From positions 1 through 57,289 of the forward strand of contig DAOTVO010000049.1 in NCBI GenBank assembly GCA_034436335.1: a DNA stretch of 57,289 nt, read 5' to 3'. The stretch is from UBA877 sp034436335. GTDB taxonomy: Bacteria > Chloroflexota > Anaerolineae > Anaerolineales > Villigracilaceae. Position 1 is the stretch's first letter, and each line of letters starts with the position of its first letter. The notes under the pieces are model-generated. The model made no database searches. It worked only from the letters and a program-made list of their open reading frames with translations, and was not told the origin of the DNA. Of this stretch, positions 7,618 through 16,095 are shown in pieces. The position numbers were made by a program, and so were the translations under genes.

Positions 7618-8925
7618 TTAAATCCAGTTGAGTTCTTTGGCCTGTTTCTCCAGGTCGGCGCGGAAATCGGGGTTGGCAATGCCAATCAGCGCCCGAGCGC
7701 GCTGGCGGATGGATTTTCCGTACAGGTCGGCTACGCCATATTCGGTAACTACGTAATGAACATGGTTGCGGCTGGTCACCACGCCTGCTCCCGGTTTGAG
7801 CAGGGGAGTAATCTTGCTGACAGGGGTGCCGTCTTTCATAATGGCCGTGCTTGGCATTGCAATGATAGGCACACCGCCCTTGGAACGTGAAGAGCCGTAG
7901 ATGAAATCCAACTGGCCGCCCACGCCGCTAAAGAATTTCGGGCCGATGCTGTCGGCGCACACCTGACCGGTCAGGTCCACTTCGATGGCCGAGTTGATGG
8001 CAACCATGCGCTCGTTTTGCTGAATAACAAAGGGATCGTTGACATATTCGGTGCGGTGGAATTCGAGCAGGGGGTTGTTGTCCACCCAGGAATAGAGGCG
8101 CTGGGAGCCGAGAATGAAGCCGACAACAATCTTGCCCTGGTGAAGAGTCTTGCGGGCATTGGTGATAATTCCTGCTTCGACCAGGTCAATGACTCCATCC
8201 GAAATCATTTCGGAATGCACGCCTAGGTCTTTCTTGCTGTAGAGAAATCCCAGCACGGCATCGGGGATGGCGCCGATGCCCATCTGCATCGTGGCTCCAT
8301 CCGGGATGAGTTCGGCAATGTGTTCGGCAATCCGGCGGGCAACAGTATCGCCTTCTTCGGCCATGGGCATCTCGACAATGGGATAATCCACCGGCACGAT
8401 ATGGGTCAGGCGGCTGACGTGAATGAAAGAGTCGCCCAGGGTGCGCGGCATTTTTTCATTGACTTCGGCGATGATGATTTTTGCCGACTCGGCGGGAGAT
8501 TTTGTGAGGCCGACTTCCACGCCCAGCGAGCAGAAGCCGTGTTCATCGGGCGGAGAGACGTGAATCATGGCCACATCCACAGGCAGGATGCCGTTCTTGA
8601 AAAGTAGAGGGAATTCGGACAAAAGCACGGGGGTAAAATCGGCCCGTCCTTCCCAAACTGCCTTGCGAACGTTGGCGCTGATGAAAAGGGTGTTGACGCG
8701 AATATGCTTTTCCATGCCCGGCTTGACGTAATCCGCCGGCCCGATAGAAAGCGCCTGACAAATCTCGACATCCTTCAGATTGGGCGCGTACTCCACAAGC
8801 GCGGCCAGCAGTTTTTGCGGGACGGAAACGTTGCCGGTCATGAAGATGCGGTTTCCGGACTTAATGGCTTTAACTGCTTCCTCCGCCGTGGTTTTACGCG
8901 ATTCGTAAATTTTCATCCAGTCCAT
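7618..8925 (-). CDS. Acetyl-CoA hydrolase/transferase family CoA-transferase (4-hydroxybutyrate CoA-transferase-like)
   Basis: 435 residues, the usual length for the AbfT/Cat2 branch of CoA-transferases, which move CoA between acetyl-CoA and a carboxylic acid such as butyrate or 4-hydroxybutyrate. Glu239 in GVHSEMISDGV aligns with the catalytic glutamate of this family (Glu238 in the clostridial 4-hydroxybutyrate enzyme, from memory). HVSPPDEHGFCSLG, GIGAIPDAVL and the C-terminal VVTEYGVADLYGKS are also present. It starts 17 bp after the ald stop with GGAG before the ATG, so it is part of the rocD-ald operon. This fits amino-acid fermentation or organic-acid metabolism. The real acid substrate cannot be read from sequence. 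Confidence 0.85.
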   Translation of the reverse strand: MDWMKIYESRKTTAEEAVKAIKSGNRIFMTGNVSVPQKLLAALVEYAPNLKDVEICQALSIGPADYVKPGMEKHIRVNTLFISANVRKAVWEGRADFTPVLLSEFPLLFKNGILPVDVAMIHVSPPDEHGFCSLGVEVGLTKSPAESAKIIIAEVNEKMPRTLGDSFIHVSRLTHIVPVDYPIVEMPMAEEGDTVARRIAEHIAELIPDGATMQMGIGAIPDAVLGFLYSKKDLGVHSEMISDGVIDLVEAGIITNARKTLHQGKIVVGFILGSQRLYSWVDNNPLLEFHRTEYVNDPFVIQQNERMVAINSAIEVDLTGQVCADSIGPKFFSGVGGQLDFIYGSSRSKGGVPIIAMPSTAIMKDGTPVSKITPLLKPGAGVVTSRNHVHYVVTEYGVADLYGKSIRQRARALIGIANPDFRADLEKQAKELNWI

Positions 8926-8942
8926 ATTCGTCTCCTGAAAGT

Positions 8943-10013
8943 TCAGCCAAGGGAAAGATGACGCAGTTCGCCCTTGTGCGTATTGACAGCCTTTTCAATA
9001 GCCGGATTGTTCTTCATGGCCTCTTCCACGCCGAGGTTGGCGATTTGCAAAACATAGGGAATGACCGGGTTGACAAAAGCGTGAGTCGCTGTGCGCGCAA
9101 CCACACCGGGCATATTCGGGACGCAGTAGTGAATAATGCCCTCTTCGACAAACGTGGGGACATCGTGTGTGGTGGGACGCGAGGTTTCGACACAGCCGCC
9201 CTCATCAATGCTGGTGTCAATGATGAGCGACTGCGGGCGCATGCTCCGCACCATTTCGCGCGTCACCAGAATGGGAGCGCGCTCGCCGGGTTTCAAAACC
9301 GCGCCGACGAGGACATCGGCATATTTACACACACGGCGGATATTGCGCTCCGTGGAAAGCATTGTCACAGCGCCCGGCATGTACAAGTTGATGCGCTGTA
9401 AAACATTCACGTCCTGGTCGAGGACGGTGACATGCGCCCCCAGCCCCAAGAAAGCGCGGGCCGCAAAACTGCCCAGCGTGCCGCCGCCGAGGATAACCAC
9501 CTCTGCCGGGGGGACGCCGGGGATGCCGCCCAGCAAAACACCGCGGCCGCCGAAATGGCTTTGCAGGAAACGCGCCGCCACTTCGACCGTCATTGCGCCG
9601 CCAATCTGGCTGAGCGGGCGAAGAACCGGCAAAGAGCCGTCGCTTTCCTGAATTTGCTCATAGGCAATTGCAGTGATATTGTTTTTGAGAAGTTGTTCGA
9701 CCTTGCTGCGCCGGGCTGAGGCGAAGTGAAGCAAGCCGGCAATGGTCGAACCAGGGCGAATCTTTTCGATTTCGCTGTCGGTCGGACGAGCCACTTTGAC
9801 AATTAAATCTGACCGGCCATAAATTTCGTCACTGGAATAAACGATATTTGCCCCCACTTCTTCATACTCTGCATCGGGGAATTTTGCTCCCGCGCCGGCA
9901 TTGTGTTCGACGTAAACGCGATGCCCTGCTTTGACCAGAATTTCGACGCCTGCCGGTGAAAGGCCAACGCGATATTCACACGGGCGACATTCTTTGGGAA
10001 TGCCAATATTCAT
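8943..10013 (-). CDS. ald: Alanine dehydrogenase
   Basis: 356 residues. It interconverts alanine and pyruvate with NAD(H) and ammonia. MNIGIPKE at the start, Lys73 in VKVARP and His96 in LLHFAS correspond to the substrate-binding Lys and catalytic His of the family. The NAD fold follows with VVILGGGTLGS at 172-182 and the acidic VTVLDQD strand end. Length is close to other alanine dehydrogenases, although the segment after GGRGVLLGGIPGVPPA is typical of a slightly divergent branch shared with related opine-type enzymes. GGAGG precedes the ATG. It lies between rocD and the CoA-transferase in one orientation. An inverted repeat at its probable start point suggests separate control. Confidence 0.88.
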   Translation of the reverse strand: MNIGIPKECRPCEYRVGLSPAGVEILVKAGHRVYVEHNAGAGAKFPDAEYEEVGANIVYSSDEIYGRSDLIVKVARPTDSEIEKIRPGSTIAGLLHFASARRSKVEQLLKNNITAIAYEQIQESDGSLPVLRPLSQIGGAMTVEVAARFLQSHFGGRGVLLGGIPGVPPAEVVILGGGTLGSFAARAFLGLGAHVTVLDQDVNVLQRINLYMPGAVTMLSTERNIRRVCKYADVLVGAVLKPGERAPILVTREMVRSMRPQSLIIDTSIDEGGCVETSRPTTHDVPTFVEEGIIHYCVPNMPGVVARTATHAFVNPVIPYVLQIANLGVEEAMKNNPAIEKAVNTHKGELRHLSLG

Positions 10014-10043
10014 AATAAGCCTCCAATTTCATCAGAAAGTGGA

Positions 10044-10071
10044 TATTGTCCTGCTTTTCAACCTGACAATA
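10044..10071 (-). promoter_or_regulatory. Inverted repeat at the presumed ald start point (operator or hairpin)
   Basis: TATTGTC(10044-10050) and GACAATA(10065-10071) are perfect inverted arms 14 nt apart, just downstream of a TATAAT at 10077-10082 (minus strand). The position suits a repressor site or a 5'-end stabilising stem. No regulator gene is adjacent. Confidence 0.4.
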
Positions 10072-10076
10072 CTTGA

Positions 10077-10082
10077 ATTATA
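10077..10082 (-). promoter_or_regulatory. -10 element of an internal ald promoter
   Basis: A consensus TATAAT on the minus strand that overlaps the end of rocD. No convincing -35 is present. It lies 63 bp upstream of the ald ATG. Confidence 0.35.
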
Positions 10083-11286
10083 CACCAGGATTGTTCAAAA
10101 CTTCACGAATAAAAGGCAATGCCCAGTCAATCGTGGCTTTGTCAATCACCAGCGGCGGCGCAAAGCGGATGACGTGTTCGTGCGTCTCCTTCGCCAGGAT
10201 GCCACGCATTTGCAGGGCTTCGCAGAAACGCCGCGCCCCGCCCGCCTCGGGCTTGAGTTCCACGCCGATGAGCAGGCCGCGGCCGCGCACCTCCTTGACG
10301 TGCGGACTGGCGATCTCGGACAATTGCTCAACGAAGTATTCGCCCAGTTCTGCGGCGCGCTGGACGAGATTCTCTTCCACAATCACCCGCAGCGCGGCGC
10401 GCGCCACAGCCGCCGCCAGCGGATTGCCGCCAAAAGTCGAGCCGTGCTCACCGGGGGTGAAGAGGCCCAAAATTTCCCGGTCGGCCAGCACCGCCGAGAC
10501 GGGGTAGAAGCCGCCCGCCAGCGCCTTGCCGATGATGGTCACATCGGGGCGCACGCCCTCGTGTTCGGCAGCGAACAGTTTCCCCGTCCGGCCCAGACCG
10601 GTCTGAATTTCGTCCGCCATGAACAGGACGTTGTTCTGCTTGCAAATTTCGGCTACTTTCTTCAGATAACCGGCCGGCGGGATGATGACGCCGCCCTCGC
10701 CCTGAATCGGTTCGAGCAAAACGGCGGCCGTGTTGGGTGTGATGGCGCGGGCAATTGCCTCGGCATCGCCGTACGGCACGGTGACAAAGCCCGGCGTGAA
10801 CGGACCAAAGTCATCGCGGTAGAGCGGTTCAGTGGAGAACGAAATCACCGTCACGGTGCGTCCGTGGAAGTTGCCGGCGGCGGTGATGATTTCCGCCTGA
10901 TGGCGCGGCACGCCCTTGACCTGATAGGCCCACTTGCGGGCAATCTTGAGCGCCGTCTCGACCGCCTCGGCCCCCGAATTCATCGGCAGGGACATTTCAT
11001 AGCCGGTCAGTTCGGAGAGTTCCTTGTAGAGCAACGGCAACTGGTCGTTGCGGAAGGCGCGGCTGGTGAGCGTCACCTTGCCGGCCTGCTCCACCAGCGC
11101 AGCCAAAATCTTGGGATGCACATGCCCCTGGTTGACCGCCGAATAGGCCGAGAGACAGTCCAGATATTTGCGGCCTTCCACATCATAGACCCACACCCCT
11201 TCGGCGCGGGTGATGACCACATCCAGCGGGTGGTAATTGTGCGCCCCATACTGCTCTTCGATTTGGATAAATTCCTGCGTGTTCAT
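10078..11286 (-). CDS. rocD: Ornithine aminotransferase (ornithine-oxo-acid transaminase)
   Basis: 402 residues. A class III PLP aminotransferase that converts ornithine and 2-oxoglutarate to glutamate semialdehyde and glutamate. YGAHNYHPLDVV near the start and LSAYSAVNQGHVHP are hallmarks of RocD rather than ArgD. The PLP lysine is Lys254 in IIGKALAGGFYPVSA, with the ring-binding Asp in FMADEIQTGLGRTG at 222-235. The ATG at 11286 follows AAAGGTG. A TTG 15 nt upstream lies inside the ribosome-binding site and is rejected. argF is upstream and ald downstream in the same direction, so the group links ornithine to glutamate and alanine. Confidence 0.93.
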   Translation of the reverse strand: MNTQEFIQIEEQYGAHNYHPLDVVITRAEGVWVYDVEGRKYLDCLSAYSAVNQGHVHPKILAALVEQAGKVTLTSRAFRNDQLPLLYKELSELTGYEMSLPMNSGAEAVETALKIARKWAYQVKGVPRHQAEIITAAGNFHGRTVTVISFSTEPLYRDDFGPFTPGFVTVPYGDAEAIARAITPNTAAVLLEPIQGEGGVIIPPAGYLKKVAEICKQNNVLFMADEIQTGLGRTGKLFAAEHEGVRPDVTIIGKALAGGFYPVSAVLADREILGLFTPGEHGSTFGGNPLAAAVARAALRVIVEENLVQRAAELGEYFVEQLSEIASPHVKEVRGRGLLIGVELKPEAGGARRFCEALQMRGILAKETHEHVIRFAPPLVIDKATIDWALPFIREVLNNPGV

Positions 11287-11398
11287 GGTTTCACCTTTCA
11301 AAAAATAGATTTCTCAGCCCCGAGCGCCACGCAGTCGAGAGGCAATTGGGTAGACATCAAACGTGATTCGTTCAATTCGTGTCCTTCGATGCAAAAAA

Positions 11399-12322
11399 TC
11401 ACGCCACGCCAAACAGCCGCGCCAGAATCGCCTTCTGGGCGTGCAGCCGGTTGTGCGCCTGCGGGAAGATGACCGAATGCGGCCCGTCGGCCACTTCGTC
11501 GGTCAGTTCGTGATTGCGGTGGGCGGGCAGGCAGTGCATAACGATGACGTCCTTATCCGCTTCGGAAACAAGTTTGGCATTGACTTGGTACGGCGGGAAG
11601 ACGGCCTCGCGCTTGGCGGCCTCTTCCTCCTGCCCCATGCTGGTCCAGGTATCTGTGTAGATGACCTGAGCGCCCTTGACGGCTTCATGCGGGTCACGCA
11701 GGAAAGCCAGTTTGGACCCGCTGCCTGCGGCGACTTGTTTGGCCGCTTCCACCACCCCGGCGGGCATGTCGTAGCCTTCCGGGTTGGCGATGGTGAAATT
11801 CCAGCCCAGTTTGACGGAAATCTGCATCAGCGAGACGGCCACATTGTTGCCGTCGCCCACGAAAACCACATTCAAACCCTTGGCCTTGCCGAATTTCTCT
11901 TGAATGGTCAGCGCGTCGGCCATCGCCTGGCAGGGATGGCTGTAATCGCTCAGCCCATTGATGACCGGGATAGAAGACCACTTCGCCAGTTCCAGCACAT
12001 GAGCATGCTCGAAGACGCGCGCCATGATGGCCTGGACGTAGCCGGAAAGGACGCGCGCTACATCGGCGATGGATTCGCGCTTGCCGAGGCCAATTTCATT
12101 GGGCGAGAGATAGAGCGCGTCGCCGCCGCAGTGACGCATGGCCATATCGAACGAAACGCGCGTCCGCAGGCTGGGCTTCTGGAAAATCATCCCCAGCACT
12201 TTGCCCTTGAACAAGGGCGGGTTTCCGCCTGCAAAGTACTCCTTCTTCAGGCGGATGGCGAGGTCGAGCAAATCCTGCAATTCTTCAGAAGAATGGTCGG
12301 AAATATCGAGAAAGTGATTCAT
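11399..12322 (-). CDS. argF: Ornithine carbamoyltransferase
   Basis: 307 residues. It combines ornithine and carbamoyl phosphate to citrulline, or runs in reverse in the arginine deiminase route. The carbamoyl-phosphate loop is SLRTR at 51-55 (usually STRTR). HPCQ at 129-132, the ornithine-binding TDTWTSMG at 222-229 and HCLPAHR at 262-268 are all present, so the enzyme should be active. The start at 12322 has GGAG 7 nt upstream. Upstream in-frame ATGs contain that site and are not used. Its own promoter is at 12352-12380. Being next to rocD suggests either arginine synthesis or ornithine disposal; the sequence does not decide. Confidence 0.93.
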   Translation of the reverse strand: MNHFLDISDHSSEELQDLLDLAIRLKKEYFAGGNPPLFKGKVLGMIFQKPSLRTRVSFDMAMRHCGGDALYLSPNEIGLGKRESIADVARVLSGYVQAIMARVFEHAHVLELAKWSSIPVINGLSDYSHPCQAMADALTIQEKFGKAKGLNVVFVGDGNNVAVSLMQISVKLGWNFTIANPEGYDMPAGVVEAAKQVAAGSGSKLAFLRDPHEAVKGAQVIYTDTWTSMGQEEEAAKREAVFPPYQVNAKLVSEADKDVIVMHCLPAHRNHELTDEVADGPHSVIFPQAHNRLHAQKAILARLFGVA

Positions 12323-12351
12323 AAGCAACTCCATAGTTGAAAATCGTTTCA

Positions 12352-12380
12352 AGTATCAAGCGACTCTCTCATTGAGTCAA
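12352..12380 (-). promoter_or_regulatory. Promoter of the argF operon
   Basis: On the minus strand TTGACT (12375-12380) and GATACT (12352-12357) are separated by exactly 17 bp. The start point would fall near 12345, leaving a short leader before the argF ATG. Confidence 0.65.
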
Positions 12381-12430
12381 GTGCAAACTGTTCGAGAGTT
12401 GGGGGAAAAAAATCATAAAAGCCCCCTGCA

Positions 12431-12470
12431 ATGAAAATAAAAAGTGGAGCCCCGGAAATCGGGGCTCCAC
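12431..12470 (-). terminator. Intrinsic terminator of the flp gene
   Basis: GTGGAGCCCCG(12444-12454) and CGGGGCTCCAC(12460-12470) form a perfect 11-bp stem with a 5-nt loop. On the minus strand it is followed by TTTTTATTTTCAT. A strong terminator 20 bp after the pilin stop. Confidence 0.9.
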
Positions 12471-12490
12471 AGCATTAAAGGCTTGGGTGA

Positions 12491-12646
12491 TTAGCGGCCA
12501 ACAAGGTTGGAGTTAATCTTGGTGAAGACATTGCCGATGATGGGTCCCAGGAGCAGCAAAACAGCAATTACAACGACTGCAACCAAAACAAGAATCAGCG
12601 CGTACTCCACCAGGCCCTGGCCTTTTTCCTTCGGGGCGAACAACAT
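12491..12646 (-). CDS. flp: Flp-type (type IVb) pilin
   Basis: 51 residues, MLFAPKEKGQGLVEYALILV and so on. GQGLVEYALILVLVAVVVIA is the diagnostic Flp/Fap pilin motif: a glycine processing site, Glu at +5 (GLVEYA) and a long hydrophobic helix, ending NVFTKINSNLVGR. Such pilins are cleaved by a TadV/TadA-type prepilin peptidase and built into thin adhesive Tad pili. The ribosome-binding site AAAGGAGGTGA is nearly perfect, suggesting strong translation. It has its own -10 and terminator, so it is monocistronic. No tad assembly genes are in the window. A longer overlapping frame on the same strand has no ribosome site and is rejected. Confidence 0.88.
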   Translation of the reverse strand: MLFAPKEKGQGLVEYALILVLVAVVVIAVLLLLGPIIGNVFTKINSNLVGR

Positions 12647-12676
12647 GGACTTTCACCTCCTTTCGCTTTAGGATTT

Positions 12677-12710
12677 CTCTGGAGGCCAATCCAGAGATGT
12701 CTATATTATA
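12677..12710 (-). promoter_or_regulatory. flp promoter -10 and 5'-leader hairpin
   Basis: A TATAAT on the minus strand at 12705-12710 has no clear -35. The leader begins with CTCTGGA(12677-12683)/TCCAGAG(12690-12696), a perfect 7-bp hairpin at the 5' end of the transcript that may protect a highly expressed pilin mRNA. Confidence 0.5.
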
Positions 12711-12791
12711 ACGCATTTTACCAATCAGAGAGTAATAGGATAACGTTACAAAGTCTTTACAATAATGTTATCGTAAGGTACAGGGGCGCGG

Positions 12792-13838
12792 TTAGGACGT
12801 GGGCTGGATAGGAATGGACAAACTCAAGCGCGAACCCATACCAGGAGCGCTATCCATTGTAAAGGTGCCGCCAAGCATGCCAACCCGCTCGCGAATCAAC
12901 TTCAGGCCCAGATTGCTCTCTTTGTTGAGCGCATCGGTATCGAAGCCCCGCCCATTATCGTCTACGGATAGTTTGACCATTGCATCGCCAAGGTCAAGTT
13001 GAATTTTGACCAGTGTGGCTTGATTTTGGTGCACTGCCGCAGCCAGCAGTTCCTGCATGGCGCGGAAGACCATTACTTCGATATACGGTTCTAAGCGACG
13101 ATCCTGCCCAGACAAGGTAACGCTGATATCCACACCAGACTGCTCTTTGTACGTTTCAGCATAACGGCGGATGGTGGGCGCCAGGCCCAGGTCATCAAGC
13201 ATCATGGGCCGGAGTTCAAAGATAAAACCTCGCACTTTCTGGAAAGTATTGAAAGCCGCCAGTTTAAGGTTTTCCAGTTCCTTGCGCGCCTGCACAGGGT
13301 CCACATCCAGGAGGCGCATGACAATTTCTGCCTGTAAAATGAAATTCGAAAGCGCTTGCGCCGGCCCATCATGCATCTGCCTCGATAGCCGCTGACGTTC
13401 CGACTCTTGGGCATTCACAAGCATTTCCACGCTGGCAAGCGCAGAATTACGCCCCTGGCTTGCGCTGCCTTGTGATTGCTCCAGCGCTGTCTGCATTTGC
13501 TCCAAGAATTTTTTGTGCTTTTCGAGGTGCACTTGGTCGTTCTGTAATTTTTCCAGTTGATTGCGCATCACAAACAGCCGCTGCTGGGCATCTAGAGCCG
13601 AATCATACGCCTGCTGCACTTCTTCTGCCGGCAACGCTCCCAACTGATTACGAATCTGCTGGAGATGCGCCGTCACCGCGGCATTACGCTGCGTCAACTT
13701 AGATACCTCGACGCGGCTTTGTTCCAGCATGAGATTGATTTCTTTCAGAGCCCGATTGGCTTCATCGAGTTCCGAATGAAGCAAGGTTTTCAGGTCAACC
13801 GAAGAGTCCGTATCTTGATGCACTTCGGGCAAAGTCAT
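12792..13838 (-). CDS. Sensor histidine kinase, DegS/NarX type, cytoplasmic, with degenerate N box
   Basis: 348 residues and no membrane segment. Residues 15-125 are coiled coil. The HisKA_3 dimerisation helix holds the phospho-acceptor His156 in ERQRLSRQMHDGPAQ, followed by FIFELRPMMLDDLGL. The HATPase domain has the G1 box DDNGRGFD and a G2-like GMGSRLSLSI. The N box reads QELLAAAVHQNQA where the family has QEALNNAVKHAxA, so the Mg-binding Asn is Ala. Kinase activity is therefore doubtful or altered. Its ATG lies 3 bp after the stop of the response-regulator gene, so the two form an operon. Confidence 0.88.
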   Translation of the reverse strand: MTLPEVHQDTDSSVDLKTLLHSELDEANRALKEINLMLEQSRVEVSKLTQRNAAVTAHLQQIRNQLGALPAEEVQQAYDSALDAQQRLFVMRNQLEKLQNDQVHLEKHKKFLEQMQTALEQSQGSASQGRNSALASVEMLVNAQESERQRLSRQMHDGPAQALSNFILQAEIVMRLLDVDPVQARKELENLKLAAFNTFQKVRGFIFELRPMMLDDLGLAPTIRRYAETYKEQSGVDISVTLSGQDRRLEPYIEVMVFRAMQELLAAAVHQNQATLVKIQLDLGDAMVKLSVDDNGRGFDTDALNKESNLGLKLIRERVGMLGGTFTMDSAPGMGSRLSLSIPIQPTS

Positions 13839-13841
13839 AGG

Positions 13842-14543
13842 TTACTCCTGAGAAGACAAAATCTTGTCTTTAAGTGTAATCCAGCCGTGTTTGATGGCAT
13901 ACACCACTGCCTGGGTACGGTCTTCGACATTGAACTTTCGCAAGATGGATGTGACATGATTTTTAACCGTTTGATGGCTGATGTCCAATGCAGCGGCAAT
14001 TTCCTTATTGCTCATGCCCTTAACAACACAGAACAACACTTCCATCTCCCGGTCAGACAGTGGGTGGAATGGACTTCCCGGCTCACTATACAAATGGCGG
14101 GCCTTTTCCATCTTTTCATCCAGCCAGGCCGAAAATTCACGAGGATAAAATGCCTGGTCTTGAAACACATATTTGCCGTCAAACACTTCTTTAATTACCC
14201 GAATAAGGCGCGAGGGGTCTACATCCTTCGAGCAGTACCCGGCAGCGCCGGCCCAGGCCGCGTGGATAATCTGGTCCTGGTCGTCATAAGCCGTCAGGAG
14301 AATGATGCGGGTAGGGAGTTTTTCTTGATAGACCTGATGTGTCACTTGCAAACCATTCATCCCCGGCAGGTTGATATCTACAACAGCCACGGCAGGTTTC
14401 AGATTCCGGATAACAGAGAGCGCCGTCTTCCCATTAGAAGCCTCGCCCACAACATGCAGACCCGCTTCCAGAGAGAGTGTGTTCATCACACCCTGTCGAA
14501 ATAAGGGGTGGTCATCTACAACGACAATGGTTATCTCGTCCAT
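13842..14543 (-). CDS. LuxR/NarL-family response regulator
   Basis: 233 residues. The receiver domain (1-125) has the acidic pair DD at 10-11, phospho-acceptor Asp56 in VVDINLPG, Thr in LLTAYDD and Lys in GYCSKDV. The HTH_LuxR domain (about 160-225) shows LSDREMEVLFCVVKGMSNKEI, and HQTVKNHVTSILRKFNVEDR. It should bind DNA after phosphorylation. GGAG precedes the ATG. It is the first gene of a two-gene operon with the histidine kinase, under its own promoter at 14573-14601. Targets are not visible; the pilin gene lies just beyond the kinase but has a separate promoter. Confidence 0.93.
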   Translation of the reverse strand: MDEITIVVVDDHPLFRQGVMNTLSLEAGLHVVGEASNGKTALSVIRNLKPAVAVVDINLPGMNGLQVTHQVYQEKLPTRIILLTAYDDQDQIIHAAWAGAAGYCSKDVDPSRLIRVIKEVFDGKYVFQDQAFYPREFSAWLDEKMEKARHLYSEPGSPFHPLSDREMEVLFCVVKGMSNKEIAAALDISHQTVKNHVTSILRKFNVEDRTQAVVYAIKHGWITLKDKILSSQE

Positions 14544-14572
14544 CTTCTCCTGCCAAGGTTAGGGCTTCCTTG

Positions 14573-14601
14573 AGTATAGCACAGGTCACAGCCAGCGGCA
14601 A
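14573..14601 (-). promoter_or_regulatory. Promoter of the response-regulator/kinase operon
   Basis: On the minus strand TTGCCG (14596-14601) and TATACT (14573-14578) are 17 bp apart. GGAG and the ATG follow about 30 bp downstream. Confidence 0.55.
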
Positions 14602-14613
14602 TTAAACTCGATA

Positions 14614-16095
14614 TTAAGGTCTTGGCCAGAGGTAAACGGCCATATTCGTTTCGCCAAAGAGCGGCGCGTAGGGCGCAGCGGTGGAGTAAACCGGGGTCAG
14701 GGTTGAGGTTAGGGAAGGATACCAGTCCGGGAACGCGACCAGGTAGTCCACGCCGCGCTCATCGAGGTAGTCCGCGAGATGGGCTTCGTCGCGGATGAAC
14801 GGAATGACATCCGGCGAGATGAGACCGGCCAGGTCAACCAGGTCATGCCCGCCGAAGTAGCCCAGCGCGCCGATGTCGTGCGCAGCCACCAGCGCCCCCG
14901 GCGGCACGTTTTCGGACACCCAGCCTGCCACCGTTACCATTTCCGATTCGATCACCGCCACATCCTGCGCGTACGCGTAGGCGCCGCGACCCCAGAAAAT
15001 CACCAGCACCAGGCCGGTTGTTACCTTCCAGAACGTGGACAACACCCAGGCCGCCCCCCCCACCTTGCGCGAAACCAGCTGAGCCAGCCCCGCCACGCCG
15101 AGCAGGAAGAAGACCGGCATGACCGGCATGACGTAGCGTCCATGCTGATACGTGACGGGCAGGCGCAGGGCATATAGCGTCAGGAAGCCCAGCGCCCACA
15201 GGAAGGCCGCAACCGCGCCCCAGACGCGCCGGCGAAAGGCAAGAAAGAGCATCCATACCGCGCCGGGAAGAAGCAGAAGGCCGACGCCAATCAGCGGCTG
15301 GAGCAGTTCCTGTCCAAGCCGCTGCCAGAGAGGCAAGCGAAGATAGACGGCGTACTCGGCCTGCTTAGCGTAGAACGTGTTCGGCCAGACCGAGCCGGTC
15401 ACGGCTAGATTGAAGAGCAAATAAAAGGCGAAAAGGGCGGCAAAGCCCAGGGCCAGAGCCGAGAGCCGCCGCAGGCGCGTCTTCCAGGGTTCGGAGAGCA
15501 GGAGAGCGGTCAATGCGGCGGGGCCGAGCAGGGTAATCCCGTCGGGGCGCACCCAGACCGAGAGACCGATGAGCAGGCCGAGGGTCAGGAAACGAGGCGG
15601 ACGGCCCAGGAGGAGGAAAAAGACCAGGATGGCGAGAAAGGCCGAGAGCAGAGTTTCCATCCCAGAGACGGCCGCCCAGACCAGATGCCATTCCAGCGCC
15701 AGCAGCGCGCCGACCCAGGGGAAGCGCGGCCGGTGGGCGTCGCTCAGACGCCGGGCGAGAAGTTCGCCAACGACGGCCGTCCCCCAGAGGAGGAAAAAGC
15801 CGAGCAGGTACGTCCAAGCGAGGGGGGCGAGGCCCAGCCAGAAGCCGGGGGTGAGCAGCGCCGACCAGAGCGGGGAGGTCGAGCCGCCGGAGGGCTGGCC
15901 AGGGAGGAAGGCCCATTCGCCGCGCAACGCCAGGTTGCGGGCATAGGTTTGGTGAATCCAGGCGTCATCGAGGGGGAAGCCGAGGCGGTAGTAGAGAACG
16001 CTGATCGTCAGGTAGAAGCCAACCGACAAGGCCGAGAGCCCCAGCAGAATGAGCAGATCGCGGCGGGGGAGGCGGGGTTCAGGGTTGAATGGCAT
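14614..16095 (-). CDS. GT-C-fold membrane glycosyltransferase
   Basis: 493 residues with roughly ten membrane helices. After the first helix comes GFPLDDAWIHQTYARN, an acidic DD pair in the first outer loop typical of GT-C enzymes that use polyprenyl-phosphate sugars, followed by GGSTSPLWSALL. A soluble C-terminal domain begins near 385 and includes VPPGALVAAHDIGALGYF and a DLAGLISPD stretch, as in arabinofuranosyl- or mannosyltransferase-like proteins of actinobacteria and Chloroflexota. It probably adds sugars to a cell-surface polymer outside the membrane. The start overlaps the previous gene by 17 bp, so it is the third gene of a tightly coupled trio. The sugar and acceptor are unknown. 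Confidence 0.75.
   Translation of the reverse strand: MPFNPEPRLPRRDLLILLGLSALSVGFYLTISVLYYRLGFPLDDAWIHQTYARNLALRGEWAFLPGQPSGGSTSPLWSALLTPGFWLGLAPLAWTYLLGFFLLWGTAVVGELLARRLSDAHRPRFPWVGALLALEWHLVWAAVSGMETLLSAFLAILVFFLLLGRPPRFLTLGLLIGLSVWVRPDGITLLGPAALTALLLSEPWKTRLRRLSALALGFAALFAFYLLFNLAVTGSVWPNTFYAKQAEYAVYLRLPLWQRLGQELLQPLIGVGLLLLPGAVWMLFLAFRRRVWGAVAAFLWALGFLTLYALRLPVTYQHGRYVMPVMPVFFLLGVAGLAQLVSRKVGGAAWVLSTFWKVTTGLVLVIFWGRGAYAYAQDVAVIESEMVTVAGWVSENVPPGALVAAHDIGALGYFGGHDLVDLAGLISPDVIPFIRDEAHLADYLDERGVDYLVAFPDWYPSLTSTLTPVYSTAAPYAPLFGETNMAVYLWPRP

Noticed and set aside
12513..12716. 67-codon frame overlapping the flp gene on the same strand
   Set aside because: It has no ribosome site, and the 51-codon Flp frame has a near-perfect one and a textbook pilin motif.
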